Assembly (NCBI GenBank): GCA_963676345.2 | Contig: CAXXTS010000002.1 | Span: 744,001-808,000, forward strand | Direction of reading: 5' to 3' | DNA length: 64,000 nt | Source: G963665925 sp963676345 | Lineage (GTDB): Bacteria > Bacillota > Clostridia > Peptostreptococcales > Acidaminobacteraceae | In this document: in pieces, positions 36,153-46,165 of the stretch | Layout: every line of letters starts with the position of its first letter | Numbering within the stretch: position 1 is the stretch's first letter | The notes under the pieces: generated by a model | The model's input: the letters and a program-made list of their open reading frames with translations, nothing else | Databases searched by the model: none | Told to the model about the DNA's origin: nothing | Translations under genes and position numbers: made by a program

Positions 36153-38104
36153 ATGATCAGAAAATATCCTAACCTGTCAAAGCCTATCCAAGTTGGTAAT
36201 GTGCTTTTCAGAAACAGAATGTTCGGCGCGCCAATGGGTGGTACTGACATTACAAAGGACTGTACAGTTGGTCCTAAGTCTACTGCCTTTTATGAAAACC
36301 GCGCACGCGGTGGTGCAGCTAATGTCACTGTAAGTGAACTGGTTGTCCACCCTAAAACAGAAGCGTCACATATGTATCACCTTGATCTTGAAACAGTAGA
36401 CTCTCTTGCAAGCTTCACTTACACAGCTGATGCGATTAGACGTCACGGTGCCATTGCAAGTGTTGAACTTTCACACTCAGGCCAGTACGCGGGCACTTAC
36501 CTTGTTGACAAAGACAAGAAGGACAGCATGGCACAGTGGGGCCCAAGCCCGGGAACCCGTCCGGACGGCCGAGAAGTAAAAGCCCTCACAAAAGAACTTA
36601 TTGAAGATATTGTAAAGGCCTACGGCGAAAAGGCGGCTCTCGCTAAAAAGGCTGGCTTTGAAATGCTTATGGTACACGGTGGTCATGGATGGTTGATTAA
36701 CCAGTTCCTTTCACCGCACTTTAATAAGAGAACAGATGAATACGGTGGCAGTCTTGAAAATCGCGTGCGTTTAGCATGTGAAATTCTCGATAGTATCCGC
36801 GAAGCGGTTGGCCCCGGATTTCCTATCGAATTTAGAATGAGCGGTTCAGAACTGTTTGAAGGCGGTTATGATCTTGCTGAAGGCGTAGAAATTGCAAAGC
36901 TTATTGAAGATAAAATTGATATTCTCCATGTATCTGCTGGTACATACCAAAGAGGGTTTGGGATTACACACCCTTCTATGTTCCTGCCGCATGGTCCAAA
37001 TGTGTATTTGGCAGAAGAAATTAAGAAACACGTTTCAGTGCCAGTTGCGACAATTGGTGCTCTAAACGATCCTGAAATGATGGAAGAAATCATTGCATCG
37101 GGCAAGGCGGACATCGTTGAAATGGCCCGCGCTCTGCTCGCTGACCCTGAACTGCCTCAAAAGGTTGTTACGAACCGCGATGATGAAATCATCCACTGCC
37201 TAAGATGTTACGTGTGTATGGCTGAACGTGCTGTAACAGGTACGCGCCGCTGTACAGTCAATCCTATGATTGGCCGCGAAATCGATGGTCTTGAAGTGCC
37301 GCTTGCACGCAATAAGAAAAAAGTGCTTGTCGTAGGCGCAGGCCCCTGGTGGTCTTCAGGCTTCCATTACAGCAGCCCGTCGTGGACACGATGTGGTTCT
37401 TTGCGAAAAAGAAAATGAAGTCGGTGGTATCCTTATTGGTGAGCAGGCGATTCCATTCAAGCACGAAATGTACAAGCTGGGTGTAACGCTTGGAACCATT
37501 GCTGAAAAGGAAGGCGTGGATATTCGTCTGAACACGGCTGTTGACGCGTCTTATGCTGAAGAACTTGATGCTGATGTTGTCATTATTGCTGCAGGCTCTG
37601 AGCCTTTTGTGCCTGATATTAAAGGCATTGACAGCAATAATGTAATTCTCATCAATGACTATCACCATCACGTAGATGAAGTGAAGGAATCTGTCGTAGT
37701 CCTCGGCGGGGGGTCTTGCAGGATGTGAAGCGGCAATTCACTTCGCGCGCCAAGGCAAAAAAGTCAGCTTAGTAGAAATGAATGACGCTCTTTCCCCTGA
37801 TGCAAACATCCGTCACCGTCCCCTTCTTCTAGAAGAAATCCAACGTGTTGGCATTAATGTTTATATGCAGCACAAGGGTACAGAAATCACTGAGTCTGGG
37901 ATTATATGTGAAGATAAAAATGGAAAAACAGTTAAAATTGAAGGATCAACAGTTCTGCTTGCACTTGGACAAAGACCGCGTAGAAATGTTGTTGAAAACC
38001 TTCTTGACAGTGCTCCAATTGTGAAAATGATCGGCGACTGCGTCCGTCCATCTACGATTACGACAGCTGTATATCAAGGTCACCACGCTGCCCTGAATAT
38101 TTAA
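36153..38104 (+). pseudogene. Enoate reductase/2,4-dienoyl-CoA reductase-like flavoenzyme with two frameshifts
   Basis: If two single-base insertions are removed, this gives one 649-residue protein. The N-terminal old-yellow-enzyme barrel (about 1-370) has HGGHGWLINQFLSPHFNKRTDE-type FMN/substrate residues. A 4Fe-4S motif follows (CLRCYVC...C, before TVNP), then FAD/NAD(P) domains with VGAGPGG and LGGG. The first break is an extra C in a C4 run at 37343-37346, the second an extra G in a G6 run at 37708-37713; sequence on either side is conserved in the next frame. Homopolymer location suggests sequencing error as likely as a real pseudogene. ATG 36153 follows AAAGGAG. Family members reduce C=C bonds of enoates such as cinnamate, or of 2,4-dienoyl-CoA. 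Confidence 0.85.
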
Positions 38105-38148
38105 GAAAAGACCTTACTTGAAACACCCCATACGCAAAATATAAGAAA

Positions 38149-38188
38149 AAAGCGGTTCAGTTATGTATAGACACAACTGAACCGCTTT
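38149..38188. terminator. Bidirectional terminator between converging genes
   Basis: AAAGCGGTTCAGTT and AACTGAACCGCTTT, a perfect 14-bp stem with A and T tracts on both sides, between the plus-strand flavoenzyme and the minus-strand GTPase gene. Confidence 0.93.
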
Positions 38189-38196
38189 TTTTTTCT

Positions 38197-40863
38197 TTAA
38201 TTTTCACTTTCCGTCTCTTTGAGCTTCTTTATTGCTGCCTCAGAAAGCATGTCCCCCAGTTTACTGGTGCCCTTTGATCCTGGCTTGTTCAAATAATGCT
38301 CACTCAGCTCTGCTTCAGCATCTGCAATAAGGGCTTCAAGCTCTCTTGCTGAGATGAGCCCTGCTCCAGCCCCCCTGATAATGACCTGCTGAAGGCCGTC
38401 TGAGGTTGCCACCGTAATACGGTACTTCTTCTTGTGTTTATGTGCAAATTTTTCAATGAAATGATCTGCAGTTTGTGCTTCAGCGGTGTAGACGACTTGA
38501 ATATTATGGTAAGTCTCAACGGACTCCCTACCGCCTTCAACACGATATGCATCAAAAACAAGCATGATTTTGGATTTTCTAATTGGCTGATAATTGCTGA
38601 GAATATCCATGAGCTTTGCCCGTGCAGCCTCCATATTTTCCTTTGCCATCACCTCTAAATCTGTCCAGGCGTGGATGATATTGTAGCCATCTACCAGAAG
38701 GTACTCTTCTACCCCAGACCCCTGTAAGTGAGCGGATTTAGAAGCCGCCGACCCTGCCAAAGAGCTGTAGTAATGCTCTTTGGCACTGGTGCGCTTTTTC
38801 CATATATTCTTCTTGCCCTGATTGGCGAAATGTGTGCTGTTTATAATTTCGTCTATCTCTTCAAGGCTAATAAAATCGGATTCATAAACTGGCCCTTCCT
38901 CTTGTATTTGACCTGCTTTCTGCTTCATTTTTGGCTTTAAAACACCTTCAACATGCATATGTGCCTTGACTTCGTCCCAAGGTACAAGGTAACCAGAACC
39001 TTTTGAACAAAAAACAGATCCTGTTGGGTTTAGGGCGTCCAGCTCAGAATCATAATCGATCATCTCAATAACGGCTTCAGCATTATGACATGGTCCATAG
39101 CCATTTAGAGCAAGCGAGAGTCGGCCTTCACCTTTTGTATAGGCGCTAACCTCCTGCTGATAATTCTGCAGGGTTGCAACGGGTGCCTCACCTGTCAGAA
39201 CGGCACGCGCATCTTGCATCTCTTCTAAGGTGCAGGTTCCATGCATTTTATCAATATCCGACATAGCCCTGCCTACCATTTGCTCTGGAAGAACCAGCTT
39301 AAAATAGTAATAAGGCTCTAAGAGCACCGATGTCGTTTCCTTAAGCCCTTGTCTAAGGGCGCGGAAGGTTGCCTGTCTAAAATCACCGCCAACCGTGTGT
39401 TTGTTATGGGCACGCCCTGCTACGAGGGTAATTTTCATATCGGTAATATAGGATCCCGTTAGAACCCCGATGTGCCTTCTCTCCTTTAGATGTGTCAAAA
39501 CAAGATTCTGCCAGTTCTTATCAAGCATGTCTTCACTGCAGGCACTTCCATACTGAAGACCACTGCCTCTTTGACCGGGTTCAAGGAGCAGATGCACCTC
39601 AGCATAGTGTCTGAGGGGTTCAAAGTGGCCCACGCCCTCACAGGCCTGTGCTATGGTTTCCTTATAAACAATTTCACCCTGTCCAAAAGAAACATGCACC
39701 TTGTAGCGCTCTAAAATAATAGACTGTAAAATTTCGAGCTGTACCGCACCCATGACCTGTATATGAATAGCCTTTAGTTCTTCTTTCCAAACGATTCGAA
39801 GGGTGGGTTCCTCCTCTTCAAGTTCTCTGAGTTTTGGCAGTATTTGAAGGGCGTCTATTTCCACTGGAAGGTGGATCTGGTATGACAACACCGGTTCAAG
39901 CAGGGGCGCATTCGAAATAGACTCTTTTCCAAGGCCCTCTCCGGGGCGTGCTTTTGTCAGTCCCGTTACAGCGCAAATACTACCCGCCTCTACAGCAGGC
40001 ACTGTTTCGAATTTGTCAGCTGAATAAATGCGAATTTGATTGACCTTCTCCTCATTACCATCAATGCGAATAGTATCTTTAACCTGCAAACTGCCGCCTG
40101 TAATTTTCATATGTGTTAGCCTATTGCCCTGAGGATCACGTGTGATTTTAAAGACCTTGGCGCCAAACACATCTGCATACTGTGTTGACTGGGTATAGTC
40201 AATCAGCCCCTGAACAAAGCTTTCAACTCCAATTTGACGTAGGGCAGAACCAAAATAGACCGGAAATGCTTTTCGCGCCCTAACAAGTCCACTGATTTGC
40301 TCTTTTAAAATATGTCCATGTTCCATGTAGTGGTCCATAAGGCACTCATCACAGAGGGCCAGCATTTCCATACGTTCTTCTTCATTTTCAGTACCAAAGG
40401 CTATACACCTGTCACTGAGCTCCTTTTGAAGTGCTGTCAAAGCTCCACTCTGGTCAGCACCACTCTGATCCATTTTATTCACAAAAATAAAAGTGGGAAT
40501 ACCATAGTTTTCAAGCAGTTCCCAAACCGTTCGCGTATGACTCTGTACCCCGTCAGTCGCACTGATGACCAAAATAGCATAGTCAAGCACTTGGAGGGTG
40601 CGTTCCATTTCCGCAGAGAAATCCACATGGCCTGGTGTATCCAGCAAGGTGATTTCAGTGTCCTCAAACTGCATGACCGCTTGCTTTGAAAATATGGTTA
40701 TACCCCGTTTACGCTCTAGGGCATCCGTATCAAAATATGCATCTTTATTGTCAACACGCCCTAATTTGCGTATTTTCCCGCTTAAAAACAACATGCTTTC
40801 AGATAATGTAGTTTTTCCCGCATCGACATGCGCCAGTATGCCTACTGTTCGTTTTTTCATCAT
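38197..40863 (-). CDS. TetM-like translational GTPase fused to YacP/Rae1-type NYN ribonuclease domain
   Basis: 888 residues. The first 640 form an EF-G/TetM-type GTPase: G1 AHVDAGKT (11-18), RGIT (53-56), DTPGH (75-79), NKMD (129-132), then domains II-V. After a charged linker (about 645-715) comes a complete NYN domain (about 719-870): LLVDGYNIIHAW with Asp725, VFDAYR with Asp771, TADHFIEK with Asp800 and ATSDG with Asp822. Asp725 and Asp800 align with the two acidic residues I recall as catalytic in Bacillus Rae1 (D7, D81), which cuts mRNA in the ribosomal A site. TetM (639 residues) ends where the linker starts. The GTPase part should place the nuclease on the ribosome. Tetracycline protection is possible but not shown. 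Confidence 0.88.
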   Translation of the reverse strand: MMKKRTVGILAHVDAGKTTLSESMLFLSGKIRKLGRVDNKDAYFDTDALERKRGITIFSKQAVMQFEDTEITLLDTPGHVDFSAEMERTLQVLDYAILVISATDGVQSHTRTVWELLENYGIPTFIFVNKMDQSGADQSGALTALQKELSDRCIAFGTENEEERMEMLALCDECLMDHYMEHGHILKEQISGLVRARKAFPVYFGSALRQIGVESFVQGLIDYTQSTQYADVFGAKVFKITRDPQGNRLTHMKITGGSLQVKDTIRIDGNEEKVNQIRIYSADKFETVPAVEAGSICAVTGLTKARPGEGLGKESISNAPLLEPVLSYQIHLPVEIDALQILPKLRELEEEEPTLRIVWKEELKAIHIQVMGAVQLEILQSIILERYKVHVSFGQGEIVYKETIAQACEGVGHFEPLRHYAEVHLLLEPGQRGSGLQYGSACSEDMLDKNWQNLVLTHLKERRHIGVLTGSYITDMKITLVAGRAHNKHTVGGDFRQATFRALRQGLKETTSVLLEPYYYFKLVLPEQMVGRAMSDIDKMHGTCTLEEMQDARAVLTGEAPVATLQNYQQEVSAYTKGEGRLSLALNGYGPCHNAEAVIEMIDYDSELDALNPTGSVFCSKGSGYLVPWDEVKAHMHVEGVLKPKMKQKAGQIQEEGPVYESDFISLEEIDEIINSTHFANQGKKNIWKKRTSAKEHYYSSLAGSAASKSAHLQGSGVEEYLLVDGYNIIHAWTDLEVMAKENMEAARAKLMDILSNYQPIRKSKIMLVFDAYRVEGGRESVETYHNIQVVYTAEAQTADHFIEKFAHKHKKKYRITVATSDGLQQVIIRGAGAGLISARELEALIADAEAELSEHYLNKPGSKGTSKLGDMLSEAAIKKLKETESEN

Positions 40864-40914
40864 CTATATCCTATCCTTTATGTATTTCCTAACCTTATTC
40901 TAACATAGAAAAAA

Positions 40915-40938
40915 TCCCTTAAACAGCGGCTTAAGGGA
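40915..40938 (-). terminator. Terminator of MATE/MarR operon
   Basis: TCCCTTAA and TTAAGGGA, 8-bp stem with 8-nt loop, followed on the minus strand by six T residues. Confidence 0.85.
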
Positions 40939-40980
40939 CTTTGGACTCTCAGAGTAGTTTACGGTTTTAATATAAAGTGC

Positions 40981-41424
40981 TTAAACCTCTAAAACATCAA
41001 TTAGGCGGTGCAGTTCAGCAATTGTACGAATAAAGCTCTCCTGATCTGCTTGGTTGAATTGTTCAAGTAAACCTTTAATATAGATTTGATGCTGGGCCCT
41101 GAACTTTTGACTAAATGCTTGACCTTTCTCAGTGAGTCTCAAAATATAGGCTCTTTTGTCGTTTTCGTCTCTCACTTTTATAATATAGCCCAAATCAATT
41201 AAACGGCACGCCACTGGGGTAAATGACCCTTTTTCCAAATTGAGACGCTCGCTGATATAAGACATACGCGAAGGACCGTCCAGTTCTAGTATAATCATGG
41301 CAATGACATGGGTATGTGTCAGTCCATCTTCAAAATCAAATGTATTAAAGAAACTCTTAAAAAATAGCTGTTCATACTTGCCTTTTACGCGAAAGATATG
41401 ATTCACCGCTTCATTTAATGCCAT
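40981..41424 (-). CDS. MarR-family transcriptional regulator
   Basis: 147 residues with the central winged helix (about 45-105; MSYISERLNLEKGSFTPVACRLIDLGYI) and the wing DENDKRAYILRLTEKG. Its ATG overlaps the MATE stop (TAATG). Probably senses the compound exported by the MATE protein and represses the operon through the dyads near 42914-42934. Confidence 0.9.
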   Translation of the reverse strand: MALNEAVNHIFRVKGKYEQLFFKSFFNTFDFEDGLTHTHVIAMIILELDGPSRMSYISERLNLEKGSFTPVACRLIDLGYIIKVRDENDKRAYILRLTEKGQAFSQKFRAQHQIYIKGLLEQFNQADQESFIRTIAELHRLIDVLEV

Positions 41425-42800
41425 TAGCCTTCCTCCAATACCAAACGCTGGTTTTCCATCAGACCAGATTTATCTTTACGGTATCGATGAACCAGTACCA
41501 ATGCCGTGATGAGCACAGCTAGTCCATCTGCAATTGGTGTAGCGATCCAAACGCCAGTAAGACCAAATTTATTTGGCAGAATAAAGAGCAGGGGAATCAG
41601 ATAAATAAATTGACGCTGCATGCCTAAAAACAGGGAAACATGCCCCTTATCTATGGACTGGAAGAAGGCTGTTCCCATTAAATTTATACTAAGCAACGGC
41701 AGCATGCCAATAAATAGACGCAGTCCCTTTGTGGCTACCGCAACTGTTGTTGACCCCTCTTGCAAGAACATGAGAACAACCACAGGTGCCAGCAGTTCAA
41801 GCAGTACAAATACAGCGGTTGAGAAGACCATGCCTATCAAAATACTCAATTTCAAGGTCGCATAAGAACGCGTCATTTGCTTTGCACCATAATTATACCC
41901 GATTATAGGCTGAACACCTTGGGTTACCCCCATAATTGGCATAATGAAAAAAGTATACAGGCTATTGATTGCCCCCATGGATGTCACCGCTTCATTCCCA
42001 CCATATTTTTGAAGTGAAACGTTAATAAACATCATCGCGACACTGGTTCCAACGGTCATAGCGGAGCTGGAAGCACCGATACTCAGTATTTTAACGAGGA
42101 CTTTAAAGTCCGGTGCAAAGTTTCTAAGGTGTATATGAATGTTGCTCTTCCCAGTAAAATAATAAAACAAGTAAATCGCAAACCCAATAAACTGTCCAAT
42201 AATGGTTCCGTAAGCTGCGCCTTGTACCCCCATCCCCATCTTGGCTATGAAAACATAATCCAGCACAATATTGGTGAGCGCTGCGACAATCATTGCAATC
42301 ATCGATAGGAAGGGCTTGCCCTCTGTTCTGACAAAATTACTTAAGATGAAGCCCATCATTTGAAAAATAAAACCCAATAAGATAATTTCCATATATTGCT
42401 TTGCATAAAACAACACATCGCCCTGGGCATTGAGCAGGTGGAGTATACTGTCTAAATTGAAAAACATGGTTGCCAGAATGACCGCTACAAATCCAGTTCC
42501 AAAAAAAATCGTATTGCCGAAGACATGACTGGCACCCTCATAGTCCTTCTCACCAAGGCGGATGGATAAGAGGGCTGCACCACCAATGCCGATTAGGTTG
42601 GCACAGGCTAAAATCATCATCATCATTGGAAAGGAAATGGTCAAACTCGCAAGTGCAGCTTCTCCTACCAGCTTACCAATAAAGATTCTATCGACCACAT
42701 TATAAATTGCATTAATGAGCATGGCAACGACTGCCGGAATGGAAAACTTGGCAATCAGTCGGGGAATGGACGCCGTTCCCAGTGCTTTGGTTTCTTCCAT
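41424..42800 (-). CDS. MATE-family efflux transporter
   Basis: 458 residues, twelve membrane helices in two six-helix halves; N-terminus IPRLIAKFSIPAVVAMLINA and the VDRIFIGKLVG motif are typical of the NorM/DinF-like MATE group. Exports drugs or metabolites by Na+ or H+ antiport. ATG 42800 is preferred over GTG 42809, because AGGTG then has a normal spacer. Read from the promoter at 42882-42910, with marR downstream. Confidence 0.92.
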   Translation of the reverse strand: MEETKALGTASIPRLIAKFSIPAVVAMLINAIYNVVDRIFIGKLVGEAALASLTISFPMMMMILACANLIGIGGAALLSIRLGEKDYEGASHVFGNTIFFGTGFVAVILATMFFNLDSILHLLNAQGDVLFYAKQYMEIILLGFIFQMMGFILSNFVRTEGKPFLSMIAMIVAALTNIVLDYVFIAKMGMGVQGAAYGTIIGQFIGFAIYLFYYFTGKSNIHIHLRNFAPDFKVLVKILSIGASSSAMTVGTSVAMMFINVSLQKYGGNEAVTSMGAINSLYTFFIMPIMGVTQGVQPIIGYNYGAKQMTRSYATLKLSILIGMVFSTAVFVLLELLAPVVVLMFLQEGSTTVAVATKGLRLFIGMLPLLSINLMGTAFFQSIDKGHVSLFLGMQRQFIYLIPLLFILPNKFGLTGVWIATPIADGLAVLITALVLVHRYRKDKSGLMENQRLVLEEG

Positions 42801-42881
42801 AATAAACACCTACTTTTTATATAAACCTGATTTAAACTTCACAAAATAGTTATAAATCTTACTATTGTGGATACTTCAAGA

Positions 42882-42910
42882 ATAATATCACACCTTAAGG
42901 AAAGCGTCAA
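42882..42910 (-). promoter_or_regulatory. Sigma-A promoter of MATE/MarR operon
   Basis: On the minus strand TTGACG, a 17-bp spacer and TATTAT, about 80 bases upstream of the MATE start. Confidence 0.75.
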
Positions 42911-42913
42911 TTA

Positions 42914-42934
42914 GTTTGTTTTCAAACCATTTGA
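42914..42934. promoter_or_regulatory. Candidate MarR operator
   Basis: Two overlapping dyads, GTTTG-N4-CAAAC (42914-42927) and TCAAA-N3-TTTGA (42922-42934), just upstream of the -35 element. TTTGA/TCAAA half-sites suit MarR proteins. The rest of 42801-43084 shows only weak GC-rich repeats. Confidence 0.45.
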
Positions 42935-43084
42935 CACCTATTTATCCTTAGCCATAATCTGCCTAAGCCTGCATGAACACACCCGGCAATGCCTTGTGAT
43001 GCCAGACACCCGCCAGTAGACCCCTTATAGAGGCCGTATAGATGCAAGTCATTACATCTGGTCTAGGCTTTATATCAAATAAAA

Positions 43085-43124
43085 AGGCTGTTTATTTGAA
43101 GAATACGCCCCAAATAAACAGCCT
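43085..43124 (-). terminator. Terminator of DEAD-box helicase gene
   Basis: AGGCTGTTTATTTG and CAAATAAACAGCCT, a perfect 14-bp stem, followed on the minus strand by TTTTTATTTG. Confidence 0.93.
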
Positions 43125-43150
43125 CTGCAGTCCTGTGTGAATTGCCTTTT

Positions 43151-44689
43151 TTATCGTCTTGGTCTTTTGTCATTTTGATTTCTACGGCCTGACGTTTTTT
43201 CTCTCGCTTGTCCAGCTCTTCTTACGCGGCGTTCACCAGGAAAGAGTTCATCGTCCGCTTTACTGACTTTTCTTATGCGCCCTTTAAGCGGCTTCTTCTG
43301 AAGTGTCTTTAAAACCATCTCCCCTTTTCCATGCAAGACTTCTACATAAGTGGAGATGTCTAGAATATTGATAATGCCAATATCGTCTTTCGCCATGCCT
43401 TCTATATTACAAAGTGTTCCCACAATGTCCGCAGCACGCATTTTTTGCTTTTTACCCGCATTGATATGCAGCTTCAATATGCCTTGGTTCAACTTGGCGC
43501 CCTTGTCAACCTTGGCTTCTGGTTTCTTCTTTAGCTTTTCCATAAAAGCTGGACGTGCCTGCTCGACAGTGTCCCTATCCGGAAAATCGTCTTCAGTAAT
43601 GGGACGGCCTGTGTAGGCTTCAACGTCTTTAACAAATTCAAGGTCTCCACCCGTTACAAATGAAACCGCTTGGCCCGTTCGACCCTTTCGCCCTGTTCGA
43701 CCAATTCTGTGTACGTAGGTTTCAGCATCTTCTGGAAAATCATAATTGACTATGAGGGAAACATCATCTACATCTATGCCGCGAGCTGCGACGCCTGTCG
43801 CTATCAGATACCTGAATTTCCCCTTCTTAAAGCCATCCATTTCGCGCATTCTATCACGCTGATTCATGCCGCCGTGAATTCTTCCACACGGATAGCCCAG
43901 TCCGTCAAAGGCTTCATATACGGCATCTACTTCAAGTCTTGTATTGCAAAACACAATACATGTATCTGGATTTTCAAGTACAACAAGATCTTTTAATATA
44001 TCCAGCTTCTCGCATGGGTGCACCGCGTATTTCTTCTGATTAATTCGGTCAAGCGCATGGCTTTCACTTTCAATTTCTATCAGATCCGGCTGTGACATAT
44101 ACACATCACAGAGCGCCTTGATATCCGGTGATACCGTTGCAGAAAACAGGAGGGTAACACGCTCCTTCGGCAGTGCTTCAATGATTTCATTCAGCTGTTC
44201 AATAAAGCCCATATTGAGCATTTCATCAGCTTCATCTACAACCAGATATTTGATTTTTGAAACATCGAATGTGCCTTGGCCTAAATGGTCAATCAACCGG
44301 CCGGGCGTTCCCACAACAATGTGCATCTTCTGTTTGAGTTCTCTCGCCTGAATATGAAAAGGTGCTTTTCCAAATACAGCACAGGCTTTGAGCTTTTTAA
44401 ATCGCCCAATGTTAAAAAACTCTTCTTTAACCTGTAAAGCCAATTCTCTTGTCGGCGTCACGACAAGTGCCTGGGGCTTGTTTTCCTCCCAATCAACGAG
44501 TTCACAGATTGGAACCGCAAAGGCTGCTGTCTTGCCACTGCCTGTCTGAGAGCGCACAATGATGTCGCTGTGGCTTAAAATATCATTTATAACACGATTC
44601 TGTACGGGTGTTGGCTTGTCGTATCCAAGCAGTTTCAGAGCTTTTAATATCTCTTCTGACAACTTGAAATCTTCAAATTTCTTTTGCAT
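43151..44689 (-). CDS. DEAD-box RNA helicase, DbpA/CshA-like
   Basis: 512 residues with the full motif set: Q motif (TPVQ, 27-30), Walker A SQTGSGKT (47-54), PTRELALQ, TPGRLIDHL, VDEADEML, SATVS, and HRIGRTGRKGRTG. After residue 395 there is a DbpA-type RNA-binding domain (ILKLHINAGKKQKMRAADIVGTLCNIEG start) and a basic tail rich in Arg/Lys (about 480-512). DbpA-type proteins bind 23S rRNA hairpin 92 during large-subunit assembly. Monocistronic. Confidence 0.92.
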   Translation of the reverse strand: MQKKFEDFKLSEEILKALKLLGYDKPTPVQNRVINDILSHSDIIVRSQTGSGKTAAFAVPICELVDWEENKPQALVVTPTRELALQVKEEFFNIGRFKKLKACAVFGKAPFHIQARELKQKMHIVVGTPGRLIDHLGQGTFDVSKIKYLVVDEADEMLNMGFIEQLNEIIEALPKERVTLLFSATVSPDIKALCDVYMSQPDLIEIESESHALDRINQKKYAVHPCEKLDILKDLVVLENPDTCIVFCNTRLEVDAVYEAFDGLGYPCGRIHGGMNQRDRMREMDGFKKGKFRYLIATGVAARGIDVDDVSLIVNYDFPEDAETYVHRIGRTGRKGRTGQAVSFVTGGDLEFVKDVEAYTGRPITEDDFPDRDTVEQARPAFMEKLKKKPEAKVDKGAKLNQGILKLHINAGKKQKMRAADIVGTLCNIEGMAKDDIGIINILDISTYVEVLHGKGEMVLKTLQKKPLKGRIRKVSKADDELFPGERRVRRAGQAREKTSGRRNQNDKRPRR

Positions 44690-45077
44690 AAAATCCTCAC
44701 ATTTCGTTTTAATCCCAATGTGTTGTCCAATTTATCTATTCACTACTTATCCAAAAATGATGTCCATTCTACTTGAGTATCGCGCCCTTTATATGCGCAG
44801 GGCAGTTGAGTTTCTAGCTTATCATTTTATTCTATCATAGTGAAGATACAATCGTCATTTAGCCTTCTTTAATCTTCTACCGCACAAGGCACCTTTAACG
44901 CATAAAAGGCCTTCTTTGAATATAATCCTTTGTCTAGACGAAATAGAATTGACTTTAACGCCTATGATTTTAATATCATTACAAACTGAAACCAGACTGT
45001 AAATTACATCTTTGAAGTCATCGTATATAATGGTCATGTAGGTATCCCTAACTTTAAAATATGAACGAGGGTAAATT
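44690..45077. other. Intergenic region between divergent helicase and NlpC/P60 genes
   Basis: 388 bases. A plus-strand promoter candidate TTGACT (44949-44954), 16-bp spacer, TAATAT (44971-44976) lies about 100 bases before the NlpC/P60 start. A GCCCT/AGGGC dyad sits in the presumed helicase leader near 44783-44804. No credible gene. Confidence 0.5.
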
Positions 45078-45986
45078 ATGAAGAATATAAAAACACTATC
45101 CATGTGTTTAATCGCCTTTTTATTATCAGGCAATCTGGGATTTGCACAAACCTATCAGTCCGTAAAAATCACTGCTGATCGGCTAAATGTCAGACAAGAT
45201 AGGTCTCTACAAGCACCCATTTTAGGAGCACTCGATTATGAAACAGTGGTGATGACCTCAGATTTGACAGACGGCTGGTATACAACGCATTACTTAGGAG
45301 AAACCGCTTATTTTTCGGCGGACTACGCACAGGTGCTTGAAAACTTCAGTACGGGCTATGTGACAGGTGTGGGCGTCAACCTACGGGATATGCCCTCCAC
45401 TCAAGAGGGAACAGTACTCACACAGTTGTCTAATACAGAAATTAAAGTGCACGCAAAAGAAGATGACTGGTACAGCATTACAACATATGACGGTCTACAG
45501 GGGTACATTTTTTCTGACTTCGTAAGTTTTGAAGCGGTGTCCGCTCCAGCCCACCCCCAGAATGAAGCGGGTGATGAAACCCTCACTTTAGACAAGACTG
45601 AGACAAGTACGCTCATTGAAATTGCAAAATCTAAACTTGGGGCTCCCTACGCATGGGCTCAGGAGGGACCAAACGCCTTTGATTGTTCCGGCTTTGTGAA
45701 ATACTGCTTTAAAGAGGCTTATGGGCTTGAACTGCCCCACAGTGCAAGCGCAATCAGTCAAAAGGGAACGACCATTTCAAAAGAAAACCTCCAGCCTGGA
45801 GATATTGTCTTCTTTGCGACACTTGGAAGTGTGACTGTAAACCATGCAGGAATCTATATTGGAAATGGCGAGTTTATTCACGCTTCATCCTCTTCTTCAA
45901 ATGGCCATCAGGTTCACATTAATCCAATCAATACCGGCTATTACAATAATGTTTACCAGTGGGCCAAGCGCTTGTCTATAGAGTAG
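45078..45986 (+). CDS. Secreted NlpC/P60 peptidoglycan hydrolase with two SH3 domains
   Basis: 302 residues. Signal peptide (cleavage likely after GFA, residue 23), two bacterial SH3 domains (about 28-88 and 92-150) for wall binding, short linker, and an NlpC/P60 domain (about 175-300) with catalytic Cys203 (FDCSGF), His256 (VNHAGIYIG) and His268 (FIHAS). Cleaves peptide stems, usually gamma-D-Glu-diaminopimelate bonds. GAGGG precedes the ATG. Single gene with its own terminator at 46040. Confidence 0.94.
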   Translation: MKNIKTLSMCLIAFLLSGNLGFAQTYQSVKITADRLNVRQDRSLQAPILGALDYETVVMTSDLTDGWYTTHYLGETAYFSADYAQVLENFSTGYVTGVGVNLRDMPSTQEGTVLTQLSNTEIKVHAKEDDWYSITTYDGLQGYIFSDFVSFEAVSAPAHPQNEAGDETLTLDKTETSTLIEIAKSKLGAPYAWAQEGPNAFDCSGFVKYCFKEAYGLELPHSASAISQKGTTISKENLQPGDIVFFATLGSVTVNHAGIYIGNGEFIHASSSSSNGHQVHINPINTGYYNNVYQWAKRLSIE

Positions 45987-46039
45987 ACCCATTTCTAGGT
46001 CTGAATACACACCATTAAATACTTGACGATTAAAACAAG

Positions 46040-46092
46040 AAATCTTCCATATGCCACTCGGTAGAAAAACCGAACTGCAACATGGAAGATTT
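46040..46092 (+). terminator. Terminator of NlpC/P60 gene
   Basis: AAATCTTCCAT and ATGGAAGATTT, 11-bp stem with an inner CGGT/ACCG helix, followed by TTTT on the plus strand. Confidence 0.85.
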
Positions 46093-46165
46093 TTTAATGC
46101 TACTTATGTTTATAGAATGCCCCTGTGTAGAATCTTTTAGGCACTCTATTGAATGTTTAAGTTTT

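Noticed and set aside
38197..40863. Plain tetracycline-resistance gene (tetM/tetO)
   Set aside because: The extra 250 C-terminal residues carry an NYN nuclease domain and the chromosomal context has no mobile element or tet leader, so a resistance label is not justified.
44855..45133. 92-codon frame on the minus strand
   Set aside because: It overlaps the well-supported NlpC/P60 start and promoter, lacks a ribosome site and matches nothing I know.
24941..46062. Shared 12-mer ATGCCACTCGGT at 24941-24952 and 46051-46062
   Set aside because: Both copies lie in terminator-region hairpins, but flanks differ and a single 12-base match may be chance.
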